Notes: generated by a model not told the origin, from the sequence alone. Shown: positions 7,274-16,743, numbered from the stretch's first letter. The stretch: 34,118 nt of DNA from Flavobacteriales bacterium (GCA_004214175.1 SGZH01000013.1:1-34118); one strand, 5' to 3'. Numbers and translations: made by a program.

Positions 7274-8389
7274 TTAGTTTAATTGCTCTGTATTATTTTT
7301 TAGTTTTCTTGCATCTATCCTAGATTTGGCAACGTCAAAAGCAGCTTGATGAGTAGTTATTCCGTTAGCATCTGCATTATTTAAAATCTCTAAAGTAGTA
7401 TTGTATAAATTTTCTGTCTTTCTAATAATTTCTGATTTACCATAGTTTTCTAATTCTGCGTATACATTAATAATACCCCCAGCGTTTATTAAAAAATCAG
7501 GGGCATAAGTAATACCTTTTTCTTTTAATAAGATTCCATGTTTATTTTCATCTGCTAATTGGTTGTTCGCAGCTCCAGCAATTACCTTGGTTCTCAATTG
7601 TGGTAATGTTTGATCATTAATTGTTGCCCCTAAAGCACAAGGAGCATAAATATCCATTTCTTCAGCATAAATATTAGACCCTTCATAAATATTGACATTA
7701 TATTTATCTCTCACTTCCTCTAATCTTTCTTTATTGATATCAGTTATAAAAACTTTAGCTCCCTCCTTAGACAGGCTTTCAACTAATGCCTCACCAACAT
7801 TTCCAATTCCTTGAACATAAACGATTTTATCTTCAAGAATATTTGATCCAAAGGTATGATATGCAGCAGCTTTCATTCCCATAAACACACCATAGGCAGT
7901 GATAGGCGAAGGATTGCCTGCGCCTCCTTTGTCTTCCGAAATACCTGTAACATAAGGTGTTACTGTTCTTACCAAATCCATATCGGAAGTTGCCATTCCT
8001 ACATCTTCAGCAGTAATATATTTACCACCAAGGGAATGAACAAACTCACCAAATCGAAGCATTAATTCTGGTGTTTTTTGTGTTTTTGCATTCCCTATAA
8101 TAACCGCCTTACCACCACCTAAATTAAGTCCAGTAACTGCAGATTTATAGGTCATTCCGCGAGACAAACGCAAAACATCATTTATAGCTTCCAATTCGTT
8201 ATTATATTGCCACATTCGAGTTCCTCCCAACGCAGGCCCCATAACTGTGTTATGAATACTAATTATTGCTTTTAATCCTGTATCTTTGTCATTGCAGAAA
8301 ACGACTTGCTCGTGATCATCAAATGATAATTGTCCAAAAACAGGATTTAGTTTTTTAAGTTCGCTTTTGCTAACTACTTCAGTCTCCAT
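7274..8389 (-). CDS. Leu/Glu/Phe/Val dehydrogenase, probably leucine dehydrogenase
   Basis: Predicted NAD-dependent oxidative deaminase of branched-chain amino acids, the entry step to leucine, valine and isoleucine breakdown. The 371-residue product is close to leucine dehydrogenase length. It shows GGTRMW (55-60), the substrate lysine in GMTYKS (Lys82), the catalytic lysine in GLNLGGGK (Lys94), AEDVGM (127-132), and a Rossmann GIGNVG (194-199) with an acidic residue after the second strand (Asp217), favouring NAD. An in-frame TTG at 8425 would add 12 residues but lies inside the -7 box, so the ATG at 8389 is preferred. The leader is then about 30 nt. Specificity between leucine, valine and phenylalanine is inferred from length and lineage. 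Confidence 0.88.
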   Translation of the reverse strand: METEVVSKSELKKLNPVFGQLSFDDHEQVVFCNDKDTGLKAIISIHNTVMGPALGGTRMWQYNNELEAINDVLRLSRGMTYKSAVTGLNLGGGKAVIIGNAKTQKTPELMLRFGEFVHSLGGKYITAEDVGMATSDMDLVRTVTPYVTGISEDKGGAGNPSPITAYGVFMGMKAAAYHTFGSNILEDKIVYVQGIGNVGEALVESLSKEGAKVFITDINKERLEEVRDKYNVNIYEGSNIYAEEMDIYAPCALGATINDQTLPQLRTKVIAGAANNQLADENKHGILLKEKGITYAPDFLINAGGIINVYAELENYGKSEIIRKTENLYNTTLEILNNADANGITTHQAAFDVAKSRIDARKLKNNTEQLN

Positions 8390-8422
8390 ATATTGAATTT
8401 TTATATCCTTAAAAAGGCGGTG

Positions 8423-8454
8423 CAAAAGTAGTTGTTTACTAGTGATATTGCAAA
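8423..8454 (-). promoter_or_regulatory. Bacteroidota promoter of the leucine-dehydrogenase family gene
   Basis: On the minus strand, TTTG (8454-8451) is followed by 20 nt and then TACTTTTG (8430-8423), matching the -33 TTTG / -7 TAnnTTTG pattern with correct spacing. The predicted start is near 8419, about 30 nt before the ATG at 8389. This placement also argues against the upstream TTG start. Confidence 0.7.
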
Positions 8455-8504
8455 AATATTAGAGTTTAATTATGATATTGTTAATAAAAGTTACAATAAT
8501 TTAA

Positions 8505-10262
8505 ATGAAAGAGTTACAGTACCTTAACTTCTATTTTAAAAAATACAGTGGAAGATTAACCCTAGGTCTAATAATTACAATTATTGCTACTATATTTAAA
8601 ATAATTGTCCCTAAAATTATTGGAGATATTGTTGATATAGTTAAAAATTATCTTGATAACACTATAACTGATATTGAAATAGTTAAACAAGAATTAATCA
8701 CTAATATCACAATGATTATAGGTGCAGCTTTACTAGCTGGATTTTTTACTTTTTTGATGAGACAAACCTTTATTGTCGTTTCTAGATATATTGAATTTGA
8801 TTTAAAAAATGAAATTTTTAAACAATATCAACGACTTTCTCTAGGATTTTATAAAAAAAATAGAACTGGCGATTTAATGAATCGAATCAGTGAGGATGTC
8901 TCTAAAGTAAGAATGTATGCTGGACCTGCATTAATGTATAGCGTTACTAATTTAACCCTACTAATTGTTACAATTAGTTACATGTTTTATAAAGCACCCA
9001 GTCTTGCTTTATTCGCTATTGCGCCATTACCACTATTATCATTTGCAATTTACAAATTGAGTGTAGCTATTCACAAAAGAAGCACTATTGTTCAACAATA
9101 TTTGTCAAAACTAACCTCTTTCACTCAAGAAAGTTTTAGTGGCATATCAGTTATTAAAGCATACGGAATTGAGCCCAGAATTATACGTGATTTTAATTCC
9201 CTATCAGAGGGAAGCAAAAATAAAAATATAGATCTTGTGAGAGTGCAAGCACTATTTTTTCCCTTAATGATTCTTTTAATAGGTTTGAGTAATATTTTAG
9301 TAATCTATATTGGAGGAAATCAATTTATAAGTGGACAGATTAAAGAATTAGGAACCATTGTTGAATTTTTAATATACGTGAATATGTTAACATGGCCAGT
9401 GGCAGTTGTTGGCTGGGTAACATCAATGGTTCAACAAGCTGAAGCATCTCAAAAAAGAATTAACGAATTTTTAAAAGAGCAGCCAGATATATTAAATTAT
9501 GAATTTTCAAACTCTCTAATAAAAGGTAAATTAGAGTTTAAGAATATATCTTTCACTTATTCAGATACTAATATTACTGCTTTAAAAAATATTAGCTTTA
9601 CCATCAATCCAGGAGAAACTTTTGCTATACTTGGCAATACTGGTTCTGGTAAGTCAACGATTCTTGAACTCATCGGCAGACTTTACGATGTGGAGAATGG
9701 ACAATTAATCATTAATAATAAAAACATTAAAGATCTAAATCTATTTGACTTAAGAAATAGTATCGGTTATGTACCACAAGATGCGTTTCTTTTTAGTGAT
9801 TCAATTATTAATAATATTAAGTTTGGAAAGGAAAATAGTACCGAGGATGAGGTATTTAAAGCAGCAAAAGCTGCAGCTGTTCACAATAACATAATTGAGT
9901 TCAAGAAAGGGTATCAAACTATATTAGGTGAACGTGGTATTACTTTAAGTGGAGGACAAAAACAACGTATTTCTATCGCTAGAGCACTTATTAAAAGTCC
10001 TCAAATATTATTATTAGATGACTGTCTTTCTGCAGTAGATACGGAAACTGAAGAAAAAATAATTAAAAATTTAGAATCCATTACTAATAATAAGACTACT
10101 ATCATAGTAAGTCATCGAGTTTCTTCTGCTAAAAAAGCAGATAAAATAATAGTTTTAGATGAAGGTAAAATTATACAGCAAGGAACTCATAATGAGCTAA
10201 TAAAACAAATTGGATATTATAAAGATTTATATGCTAAACAACTATTAGAAAAAGAAAACTAA
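8505..10262 (+). CDS. ABC exporter, fused permease and ATPase
   Basis: A 585-residue half-transporter of the MsbA/MdlB type, expected to dimerise in the inner membrane and export a hydrophobic substrate. Six membrane helices occupy about residues 15-310. The ATPase domain has Walker A GNTGSGKST (377-385), a Q-loop at VPQD (423-426), the signature LSGGQ (481-485), Walker B ILLLDD (501-506), D-loop SAVD (509-512) and H-loop His537. The residue after the Walker B aspartate, normally the catalytic glutamate, is aspartate (Asp506), as in the degenerate half of some heterodimeric exporters. No partner half is adjacent. It is divergent from the leucine-dehydrogenase family gene, and the DUF3276 gene follows 67 nt later. 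The substrate is unknown. Confidence 0.9.
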   Translation: MKELQYLNFYFKKYSGRLTLGLIITIIATIFKIIVPKIIGDIVDIVKNYLDNTITDIEIVKQELITNITMIIGAALLAGFFTFLMRQTFIVVSRYIEFDLKNEIFKQYQRLSLGFYKKNRTGDLMNRISEDVSKVRMYAGPALMYSVTNLTLLIVTISYMFYKAPSLALFAIAPLPLLSFAIYKLSVAIHKRSTIVQQYLSKLTSFTQESFSGISVIKAYGIEPRIIRDFNSLSEGSKNKNIDLVRVQALFFPLMILLIGLSNILVIYIGGNQFISGQIKELGTIVEFLIYVNMLTWPVAVVGWVTSMVQQAEASQKRINEFLKEQPDILNYEFSNSLIKGKLEFKNISFTYSDTNITALKNISFTINPGETFAILGNTGSGKSTILELIGRLYDVENGQLIINNKNIKDLNLFDLRNSIGYVPQDAFLFSDSIINNIKFGKENSTEDEVFKAAKAAAVHNNIIEFKKGYQTILGERGITLSGGQKQRISIARALIKSPQILLLDDCLSAVDTETEEKIIKNLESITNNKTTIIVSHRVSSAKKADKIIVLDEGKIIQQGTHNELIKQIGYYKDLYAKQLLEKEN

Positions 10263-10329
10263 CATTAATGTTGTCATACTTATATTTTTTTAAGATTTTT
10301 GACAGAATGTTAAACCAAAAAAAAATAGT

Positions 10330-10707
10330 ATGAGTGATAATTATATGATGGAGAGAGAAGAAATTCACTCGAAAGTTATGCGAGCAGGTAGAAGAACATA
10401 TTTCTTCGATGTAAGAGCCACTAAGGCAGGTGACTATTATCTGACAATAACAGAAAGTAAAAAGTTTACTAATGATGATGGATCATTTCATTACAAAAAA
10501 CACAAGATTTATTTATACAAAGAAGATTTCACCGAATTTAAAGATAGCTTAGATGAAATGATTTCTTTCATTATCGATGAAAAAGGTGAAGAAGTTATAA
10601 GTGAGCGTCACCAAAGTGATTACAAAAAAGAAAGTGCTCAAGGTACTGATATTGAAAATAACGACTCAACTTCCAGTTTTACAGATGTTGACTTTGAGGA
10701 TATTTAA
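10330..10707 (+). CDS. DUF3276 PUR-alpha-like nucleic-acid-binding protein
   Basis: A 125-residue protein of the bacterial PUR family (DUF3276), related to Borrelia BpuR and eukaryotic PUR-alpha, which bind single-stranded DNA or RNA. The conserved part is residues 8-90: an EIHSKVMRAGRRTYFFDVR strand-rich start, the DYYLTITESKK segment, and the KIYLYKEDFTEFKDSLDEM segment that forms the end of the PUR repeat. The last third is acidic and low complexity and is probably disordered. It has a single PUR repeat, so it presumably dimerises. It starts 67 nt after the ABC exporter and is closed by its own terminator. The regulatory target is unknown. Confidence 0.9.
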   Translation: MSDNYMMEREEIHSKVMRAGRRTYFFDVRATKAGDYYLTITESKKFTNDDGSFHYKKHKIYLYKEDFTEFKDSLDEMISFIIDEKGEEVISERHQSDYKKESAQGTDIENNDSTSSFTDVDFEDI

Positions 10708-10730
10708 TCCTCCATTTCATAAATTTTAAG

Positions 10731-10771
10731 AAACATCCTCTTATATAAATTTTAAAAGGATGTTTTTTTTT
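10731..10771 (+). terminator. Intrinsic terminator after the DUF3276 gene
   Basis: Arms AAACATCCT (10731-10739) and AGGATGTTT (10757-10765) form a perfect 9-bp stem around a 17-nt AT-rich loop, and the run of Ts begins within the right arm and continues to 10771. Confidence 0.8.
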
Positions 10772-10798
10772 ATATTTTAGGCAAACTAAAATAATAAA

Positions 10799-13318
10799 AT
10801 GAAAAAAATTTGCCTCTCATTACTTGCTTTAATTTACTTTAATGCATCAAGTCAAGATTATCAGGTAAGTCTTGATTATTTTCTTCCAAACAATTTATCC
10901 TACAATTCTGAAATTCCAACTCCAGCAAGCGTAATTGGTTATGAATTAGGTGATTGGCATATAACTCACGATAAACTATTACAATACATGTATCGATTAG
11001 CAGAAAGCAGTGACCGTATAAGTATTGAAAATAGAGGAGAAACTTTTGAGGGCAGGCCATTAATACTTCTCTATATCAGCTCTCCTAAAAATCAAAAACA
11101 TCTTCAAGAAATTAGAAAAAAACACGTTTCACTGACTGAAAAAGGAGCTGATAATATTGAAGTAAGTAATTTACCAATTATTGTTTATCAGGGTTTTTCT
11201 ATACATGGAAATGAACCAAGTGGTTCCAATGCAGCTTTAGCTGTTGCCTATTATTTAGCTGCAGCTCAAGGTCCTGAAATAGATTTATTACTAGATAAAT
11301 CAGTTATTTTATTTGATCCATCCCTCAATCCAGATGGATTGCAACGTTTTGCATATTGGGCTAATATGCACAAAGGAAAAAATATTAATCCTGACCCTAA
11401 TGATAGAGAGTACAACGAAATATGGCCAGGGGGTAGAACGAATCATTATTGGTTTGATATGAATAGAGACTGGTTACCTGTTCAATTACCAGAAAGTCAA
11501 GCTAGAATAAAAACCTTTCATGACTGGTATCCTAATATACTTACAGATCATCATGAAATGGGAACTAACTCAACTTTTTTCTTTCAACCAGGAATACCAT
11601 CAAGAACAAATCCGTTGACACCAAACAAAAATCAAGAATTAACTGGTAAAATTGGAAAATATCATGCCAAAGACCTCAATAAAATTGGAAGTCTGTATTA
11701 CAGTAAAGAAAGTTTTGACGATTTTTATTATGGTAAAGGTTCAACATTTCCTGATATCAATGGAGGTATTGGAATTTTATTTGAACAGGCATCTTCTAGA
11801 GGACATGCTCAAGAGAGTGAAAATGGAGTCTTAACTTTTCCTTTTACAATCCGCAATCAATTTATTGCTGCGTTATCTACCCTAAAGGCAGCAATAGAGA
11901 TGCGTGAGGAAATCTTAAATTATCAAAAAACATTTTATATTAATGCACGAAAAGAATCGTCCAGCACTGGGGTTATTGTTTTTGGAGATGAAAAAGATGC
12001 TACCAAAGTCCAAAAATTTATAGATATATTAAAACATCATAGAATTAAAGTTCATTACTTAAAAGAAGATTTTTCAAAAAATGGGAAAGAATTTAAGAGA
12101 GAGTCTAGTTATGTCATCCCAAAAAATCAAAAGCAACACCTATTAATTAATGCTATGTTTCAAAAACGCACTAATTTTCAGGATAGTTTATTTTACGATG
12201 TTAGTGCATGGACGCTTCCTTTGGCATTCAATTTAAATTACGAAGAAAATGAATCAATAAATAAATTAGGTGATCAAATATCTGAAAACAAAAGAAACAT
12301 CACTTTACCTCCATTATTATCAACCTATGCATATTTGATGGAATGGAATGATTATAACACCCCGAAAGTTTTAAATCAAATACTTGAAAAGGGTTTACGA
12401 GCGAAAGTAGGTTTAAAACCCTTCACTTTAGAAGGCATCAAATATGATTATGGTACAATTTTAATACCTGTTCAGAATCAAAAACTTAATACAAAAGAAT
12501 TATTTAAATTTATAAATAAGTTAGTAGAAGAAAACAAAGTAATAATAAACTCAGTTTCAACAGGACTTTCTAAAGGAATTGATTTAGGTAGCCGAAATTT
12601 TAAATTGGTAGGTCCTCAAAAAGTTGCTCTTCTAGTTGGCCAGGGAATTACTCCTTATGACGCAGGAGAAATCTGGCATTTATTTGATCAACGATATGAT
12701 ATGCTTATTACTAAACTTGATACTCGTGATTTTAGAAAAAAAGATTTGAGCAAATACACCGACATCATAGTACCAAATAGTTGGGGCACTTTACTAACAA
12801 AATCCGATGCTCAAAAAATTAAAAATTGGATAAAGCAAGGAGGAACGCTCATAGGTTATAAAAATATTGGTAAATGGTTCGATAAACATGAAATTTTAAA
12901 GATTGACTTTAAGACAAAAGAGAATACTGCTCGGAACATTTCATTTGATCAAAAGCGTGATTTTTTTGGAGCCCAAGTAATTGGCGGAGCCATATTTGAA
13001 ACTAAAATTGATCGATCGCATCCAATAGTGTTTGGTTATAAAAATGAAAAAATTCCTGTTTTTAGAAATTCAACTCTATTCATGAAATTGGACACTAATA
13101 GTTATAACAATCCAATAAAATATACGAACAACCCTCTATTAAGTGGTTATATTTCTGATAAAAACTTATTAGAATTAAAAAATACGAGTATGTGTAAGAT
13201 TGGAACTTTAGAAAAAGGGAAGATTATCTATTTTACAGATAATACCAATTTTAGAGCATTTTGGTATGGTACAAATAAATTACTAATGAACGCTATATTT
13301 TTTGGAAATGAAATGTAA
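10799..13318 (+). CDS. M14-family zinc carboxypeptidase, secreted (paralogue 1)
   Basis: An exported zinc metallopeptidase of 839 residues. A signal peptide covers about residues 1-18, ending before SQDYQ. The M14 domain shows the zinc ligands HGNE (His136, Glu139), FDPSLNPDG (172-180), the substrate-binding NRDW (Asn222, Arg223), the third zinc ligand in DHHEMG (His252) and the catalytic glutamate in ILFEQA (Glu329). The C-terminal half, from about residue 600, resembles a class I glutamine-amidotransferase-like Rossmann domain (KVALLVGQGI, then IIVPNSWG and WIKQGGTLIGY), without an obvious catalytic cysteine. It has no type IX secretion C-terminal domain that I can see. A paralogue with the same architecture lies at 28731-31220. 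The substrate is unknown. Confidence 0.88.
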   Translation: MKKICLSLLALIYFNASSQDYQVSLDYFLPNNLSYNSEIPTPASVIGYELGDWHITHDKLLQYMYRLAESSDRISIENRGETFEGRPLILLYISSPKNQKHLQEIRKKHVSLTEKGADNIEVSNLPIIVYQGFSIHGNEPSGSNAALAVAYYLAAAQGPEIDLLLDKSVILFDPSLNPDGLQRFAYWANMHKGKNINPDPNDREYNEIWPGGRTNHYWFDMNRDWLPVQLPESQARIKTFHDWYPNILTDHHEMGTNSTFFFQPGIPSRTNPLTPNKNQELTGKIGKYHAKDLNKIGSLYYSKESFDDFYYGKGSTFPDINGGIGILFEQASSRGHAQESENGVLTFPFTIRNQFIAALSTLKAAIEMREEILNYQKTFYINARKESSSTGVIVFGDEKDATKVQKFIDILKHHRIKVHYLKEDFSKNGKEFKRESSYVIPKNQKQHLLINAMFQKRTNFQDSLFYDVSAWTLPLAFNLNYEENESINKLGDQISENKRNITLPPLLSTYAYLMEWNDYNTPKVLNQILEKGLRAKVGLKPFTLEGIKYDYGTILIPVQNQKLNTKELFKFINKLVEENKVIINSVSTGLSKGIDLGSRNFKLVGPQKVALLVGQGITPYDAGEIWHLFDQRYDMLITKLDTRDFRKKDLSKYTDIIVPNSWGTLLTKSDAQKIKNWIKQGGTLIGYKNIGKWFDKHEILKIDFKTKENTARNISFDQKRDFFGAQVIGGAIFETKIDRSHPIVFGYKNEKIPVFRNSTLFMKLDTNSYNNPIKYTNNPLLSGYISDKNLLELKNTSMCKIGTLEKGKIIYFTDNTNFRAFWYGTNKLLMNAIFFGNEM

Positions 13319-13356
13319 ACTTAATTTAGAGTACTAATCAAAGTATAAAATTGAGA

Positions 13357-14304
13357 TTAAAACATTATACCCTTAAGATTGTTTTTTTCAAAGTTAAATT
13401 CAGAGATAATTTCTTTTACAATTTTTGAAGCTGGTTGAATTTTATTAATTAAACCTGTAATTTGACCTATTTCAAGTTCACCATCCTCTATATCTCCCTC
13501 AAACATTCCTCTTTTTGCTCTAGCTCTTCCCAATAAATCAATTAAATCTTGCTTTGAAGGATTACTTTTATAAAGTTCAAGTACATCATTTGAAAACTTA
13601 TTTTTGAGTAATCTTACTGGAGCAAGCTCTTTTAAAGTCAATAAAGTGTCTCCATCTTTAGCTTCTATAACTTTATTTTTAAAATTGATATGCGCACTTG
13701 ATTCTTCACTCGCTACAAACCTACTCCCTATTTGAACTCCATCAGCTCCCAGAACCATTGCAGCTAACATGCCCCTTCCATTTGCAATGCCCCCAGCAGC
13801 AATTAAAGGAATTTTTATTTGTTCTTTTACCATTGGTATTAAGGTAAATGTGGTTGTTTCTTCTCTACCATTGTGACCTCCAGCTTCAAAACCTTCAGCA
13901 ACTAAAGCGTCAACTCCTGCTTCTTGCGCTTTTAAAGCAAATTTAACACTGCTCACTACATGAGCTACCTTTATACCATTTTCCTTCAGTCTTTCTGTAT
14001 GAATTTTTGGATTTCCTGCAGAGGTAAATACAATTTTTACTCCTTGCTCAATTATTATTTGGATAATTTCCTCAATATTTGGATATAACATTGGAACATT
14101 CACACCAAAAGGATGTGATGTTGATTTTTTACATTTCTTTATATGCTGCCTTAAAACATCTGGATACATAGAACCTGCTCCTATTAATCCTAGACCTCCT
14201 GAGTTACTGACTGCACTGGCTAGTCTCCAACCACTATTCCAAATCATCCCAGCTTGAATAATTGGATATTGAATTTTAAAAAGTTCTGTTATTTTATTTT
14301 GCAC
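13357..14304 (-). CDS. Nitronate monooxygenase / FabK-like FMN enzyme
   Basis: A 315-residue TIM-barrel flavoprotein of the 2-nitropropane dioxygenase family. It either detoxifies propionate-3-nitronate or, if FabK-like, reduces enoyl-ACP; sequence alone does not decide. Visible are PIIQAGM (14-20), the SGGLGLIGAG segment (35-44), the His-containing loop EGFEAGGHNG (His144), LIAAGGIANGRG (167-178) and the phosphate-binding GADGVQIGSRF (186-196). The start codon is GTG at 14304; the protein begins directly at the usual family N terminus and the next methionine is inside the first strand, so GTG is credible. It follows mnmA by 70 nt on the same strand and is convergent with M14 peptidase 1. Confidence 0.85.
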   Translation of the reverse strand: MQNKITELFKIQYPIIQAGMIWNSGWRLASAVSNSGGLGLIGAGSMYPDVLRQHIKKCKKSTSHPFGVNVPMLYPNIEEIIQIIIEQGVKIVFTSAGNPKIHTERLKENGIKVAHVVSSVKFALKAQEAGVDALVAEGFEAGGHNGREETTTFTLIPMVKEQIKIPLIAAGGIANGRGMLAAMVLGADGVQIGSRFVASEESSAHINFKNKVIEAKDGDTLLTLKELAPVRLLKNKFSNDVLELYKSNPSKQDLIDLLGRARAKRGMFEGDIEDGELEIGQITGLINKIQPASKIVKEIISEFNFEKNNLKGIMF

Positions 14305-14374
14305 TATATTTTGATTAATTGAACGATTAAAAATACAGTTATTAAAATTATTTTTTTGATATTTTTTAAATTAT

Positions 14375-15565
14375 TCAAGAAATCACACCACTTCCTATGA
14401 GTTCATCCTTAATATACCAGGCAACAAATTGACCTTCTGTTATAGCAGATTGTTGATTCTCAAAAATAACATAAAGTCCTAAATCTGTAGAATAAATAGT
14501 TGCTTTTTCTAATTTTTGACGATATCTAATTCGAGACAATACAGACAAAGATTGTCCATTAGTTATTTTTAAATCTGGACGAACCCAATGAATTTCATCT
14601 GGTTTTACTAAAAGACCATATCTATAAAGTCCAGGATGATTTTTTCCTAAACCTACATAAATAGTATTTTCATTTACATCCGTATCAATTACAAATAAAG
14701 GTTGTGTTGTTCCTCCTACTCCTAGACCTTTTCTTTGACCTTTAGTGAAATAATGAGCTCCTTGATGGGAACCAACAACTTTTCCATCTTTTTTAGTATA
14801 GATGTATTTTTTTGATTTAAATTCTAATTGCAATTTTAGTCTAGTAGAATCTGTATTTTGATTTTGATACCCACTAAAGGTTTTAGGTATTTCTAAAATA
14901 TCCCCCACTTTAGGTTTTAATTTTTGTTGAAGAAAATCAGGCAAACGGACTTTACCAATAAAACACAAACCCTGAGAATCTCTTTTATTTGCTGTAATTA
15001 ATCCTTCTTTTTGTGCAATTTCTCTTACCTCTGACTTAACTAATTCACCAATAGGAAATAAGGTTTTTGAAAGTTGTTTTTGAGATAATTGGCATAAAAA
15101 ATAAGATTGATCTTTGTTTATATCTTTACCGGATAGTAACTGAAAGTATTGTTTTTGATTTTTTTCTACTATACCTTTACGGCAATAATGACCCGTTGCG
15201 ACAAAATCGGCTCCTAATTCCAAGGCTATTTTTAAAAATACATCAAATTTAATTTCCCTATTACACAATATATCTGGATTAGGTGTCCTACCCATTTCAT
15301 ACTCATTAAACATGTAATCAACTATCTTCTCTTTATATTCTTTACTTAAATCCACTGTCTGAAAAGGAATTCCTAACTTCTCCGCAACTAACATAGCGTC
15401 ATTACTATCGTCTAACCAAGGACACTCATCCGAAATGGTAACTGATTCATCGTGCCAATTTTTCATAAAAAGACCGATAACATCATAACCCTCTTTCAAT
15501 AATTGATAAGCTGCGACGCTTGAATCAACTCCTCCAGAAAGGCCTACTACTACAAGTTTTTTCAT
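14375..15565 (-). CDS. mnmA: tRNA 2-thiouridylase MnmA
   Basis: Installs sulfur on uridine 34 of tRNAs for Lys, Glu and Gln, using ATP and a relayed persulfide. The 396-residue product has the PP-loop SGGVDS (10-15), the PNPDILCN segment with catalytic Cys101, the GHY segment at 125-127, SQGLCFIG with the second catalytic Cys201, and the C-terminal [15 protein letters not shown] beta-barrel motif. It is about 30 residues longer than the Escherichia coli enzyme because of a longer insertion before the FTKGQR motif. It is divergent from the fasciclin gene, with a -7 element 17 nt before its ATG, and the nitronate monooxygenase-like gene follows downstream. Confidence 0.95.
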   Translation of the reverse strand: MKKLVVVGLSGGVDSSVAAYQLLKEGYDVIGLFMKNWHDESVTISDECPWLDDSNDAMLVAEKLGIPFQTVDLSKEYKEKIVDYMFNEYEMGRTPNPDILCNREIKFDVFLKIALELGADFVATGHYCRKGIVEKNQKQYFQLLSGKDINKDQSYFLCQLSQKQLSKTLFPIGELVKSEVREIAQKEGLITANKRDSQGLCFIGKVRLPDFLQQKLKPKVGDILEIPKTFSGYQNQNTDSTRLKLQLEFKSKKYIYTKKDGKVVGSHQGAHYFTKGQRKGLGVGGTTQPLFVIDTDVNENTIYVGLGKNHPGLYRYGLLVKPDEIHWVRPDLKITNGQSLSVLSRIRYRQKLEKATIYSTDLGLYVIFENQQSAITEGQFVAWYIKDELIGSGVIS

Positions 15566-15582
15566 GAAATATAATTAGTTTG

Positions 15583-15590
15583 CAAAGATA
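15583..15590 (-). promoter_or_regulatory. Candidate -7 box (TATCTTTG) of mnmA
   Basis: The plus strand CAAAGATA is TATCTTTG on the coding strand, a full match to TAnnTTTG. It lies 17 nt before the ATG at 15565, giving a leader of about 12 nt. No TTG was seen at the expected -33 position. Confidence 0.45.
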
Positions 15591-15684
15591 CATTATTGCA
15601 AATAAAAATGTTTAGGAACTAAAAAACTAAATATTAATGATTAAAAATTAACATTTTATTATTAATAATTGTTTAATTAAATAT

Positions 15685-15692
15685 TAATTTTG
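15685..15692 (+). promoter_or_regulatory. Candidate -7 box (TAATTTTG) of the fasciclin gene
   Basis: TAATTTTG fits TAnnTTTG and lies 31 nt before the ATG at 15724. The nearest upstream TTG is at 15669-15671, only 13 nt away, which is shorter than the usual spacing. The surrounding DNA is very AT-rich. Confidence 0.45.
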
Positions 15693-15723
15693 TTAAACAT
15701 TTTAACCAAAAAAAAACATTACT

Positions 15724-16683
15724 ATGAATTATTTAAAAAAAATTAGTTTAGTATCAATCTTATTCTTTGCTTTTACATCATGTAGTAGCGATGATGACAA
15801 CGCTGTTGTAACACAACCACAAAATATTGTAGAAATTGCACTTGAATCACCAAACCTTACATCCTTAGTAGCAGCACTTACAGCTGCAGATGGAGATTTA
15901 GTGAATATTTTAGGAGGTGATGGGCCATTTACAGTTTTAGCTCCAACAAACGAAGCATTTGCTGCATTTTTATCTGCTAACGGATTTAGTAATTTAGAAG
16001 AAGTGCCTACAGATGTACTCTCACAAATCTTATTAAACCATGTAATCATGGCTAACGTAACTGCCAGTGATTTAACCACTACAGGTGCAGGATATACAAA
16101 TACTTCGGCAAGTGGACCAAACAACAATGCAATGAGCTTATATTTTAACACTTCAGATGGTGTAACTTTTAATGGAGTATCTACAGTAACAACTGCAGAT
16201 ATAGTAGCTTCGAATGGTACAATACACATAGTAGATGCTGTTATAAATATTCCTACGGTAGTCACTTTTGCTGCTGCAGATCCTAGTTTCTCAACGCTAG
16301 TTACCGCTTTAACAGAACTAACTCCAGCTACAGATTTTTTAAGTGTCTTACAAGGTGATGGACCATTTACTGTTTTTGCTCCTACAAACGAAGCATTTAT
16401 TGCTTTACCAGCAATTCCAGAAGAAGAAGCTTTAACACAAGTACTTTTATACCATGTAGTTTCTGGGAATGTAACGTCCTCAGATTTAACAAATCCTGGA
16501 GAAACAACAGCAGAAACTTTACAAGGAGATTCAATCACTATTACATTACCAGGAACCGAAGGAACCATAGCCAATGTAACAGATGCATCTGGTGCTAGTG
16601 ATATTGGAATTGTAGCAGTGGATGTACAAGCAGGTAATGGTGTAATTCACGTACTTAATAAGGTAATGATTCCAAATTTATAA
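15724..16683 (+). CDS. Fasciclin (FAS1) two-domain lipoprotein
   Basis: A 319-residue surface or periplasmic lipoprotein with two FAS1 adhesion-type domains. The signal peptide ends in a lipobox (FTSC, Cys20) followed by SSDDD, an acidic stretch of the kind linked to surface export of Bacteroidota lipoproteins. Domain 1 (about 34-176) has DGPFTVLAPTNEAF (66-79) and ends with GTIHIVDAVI. Domain 2 (about 177-318) has DGPFTVFAPTNEAF (212-225) and ends with GVIHVLNKVMIP. The two copies are nearly identical in these motifs, so they arose by duplication. Its base composition is visibly less AT-rich than its neighbours. It has its own -7 element and terminator and so looks monocistronic. Its ligand is unknown. 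Confidence 0.9.
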   Translation: MNYLKKISLVSILFFAFTSCSSDDDNAVVTQPQNIVEIALESPNLTSLVAALTAADGDLVNILGGDGPFTVLAPTNEAFAAFLSANGFSNLEEVPTDVLSQILLNHVIMANVTASDLTTTGAGYTNTSASGPNNNAMSLYFNTSDGVTFNGVSTVTTADIVASNGTIHIVDAVINIPTVVTFAAADPSFSTLVTALTELTPATDFLSVLQGDGPFTVFAPTNEAFIALPAIPEEEALTQVLLYHVVSGNVTSSDLTNPGETTAETLQGDSITITLPGTEGTIANVTDASGASDIGIVAVDVQAGNGVIHVLNKVMIPNL

Positions 16684-16688
16684 TTAAT

Positions 16689-16738
16689 AAAGCGGTGTTG
16701 TTTTGATTCATTAAATATTTGTTTAATAAATCCGCTTT
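16689..16738 (+). repeat. Long two-tier hairpin downstream of the fasciclin gene
   Basis: Arms AAAGCGG (16689-16695) and CCGCTTT (16732-16738) enclose an inner stem ATTAAA / TTTAAT (16710-16715 and 16722-16727). It starts within a few bases of the fasciclin stop and precedes the terminator hairpin. It may protect the 3' end of the message or be part of a double terminator. Confidence 0.5.
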
Positions 16739-16743
16739 AGTTG

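Noticed and set aside
6259-7323. Plus-strand open frames antisense to nusB
   Set aside because: They are Phe/Ser/Leu-rich products of AT-rich complement sequence with no family marks, and NusB is clear on the other strand.
8390-8425. TTG start at 8425 for the leucine-dehydrogenase family gene
   Set aside because: The codon lies inside the -7 box of the promoter; the ATG at 8389 gives the normal N terminus.
13319-13356. Terminator between M14 peptidase 1 and the nitronate monooxygenase-like gene
   Set aside because: The 38-nt convergent gap shows no convincing stem plus T-run.
15729-16574. Long open frame of 281 codons antisense to the fasciclin gene
   Set aside because: It lies entirely within a clear FAS1 lipoprotein on the other strand. 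The low-complexity product (many Ser, Val, Thr, Ala) is what the complement of this repetitive coding sequence gives, and no family features are visible.
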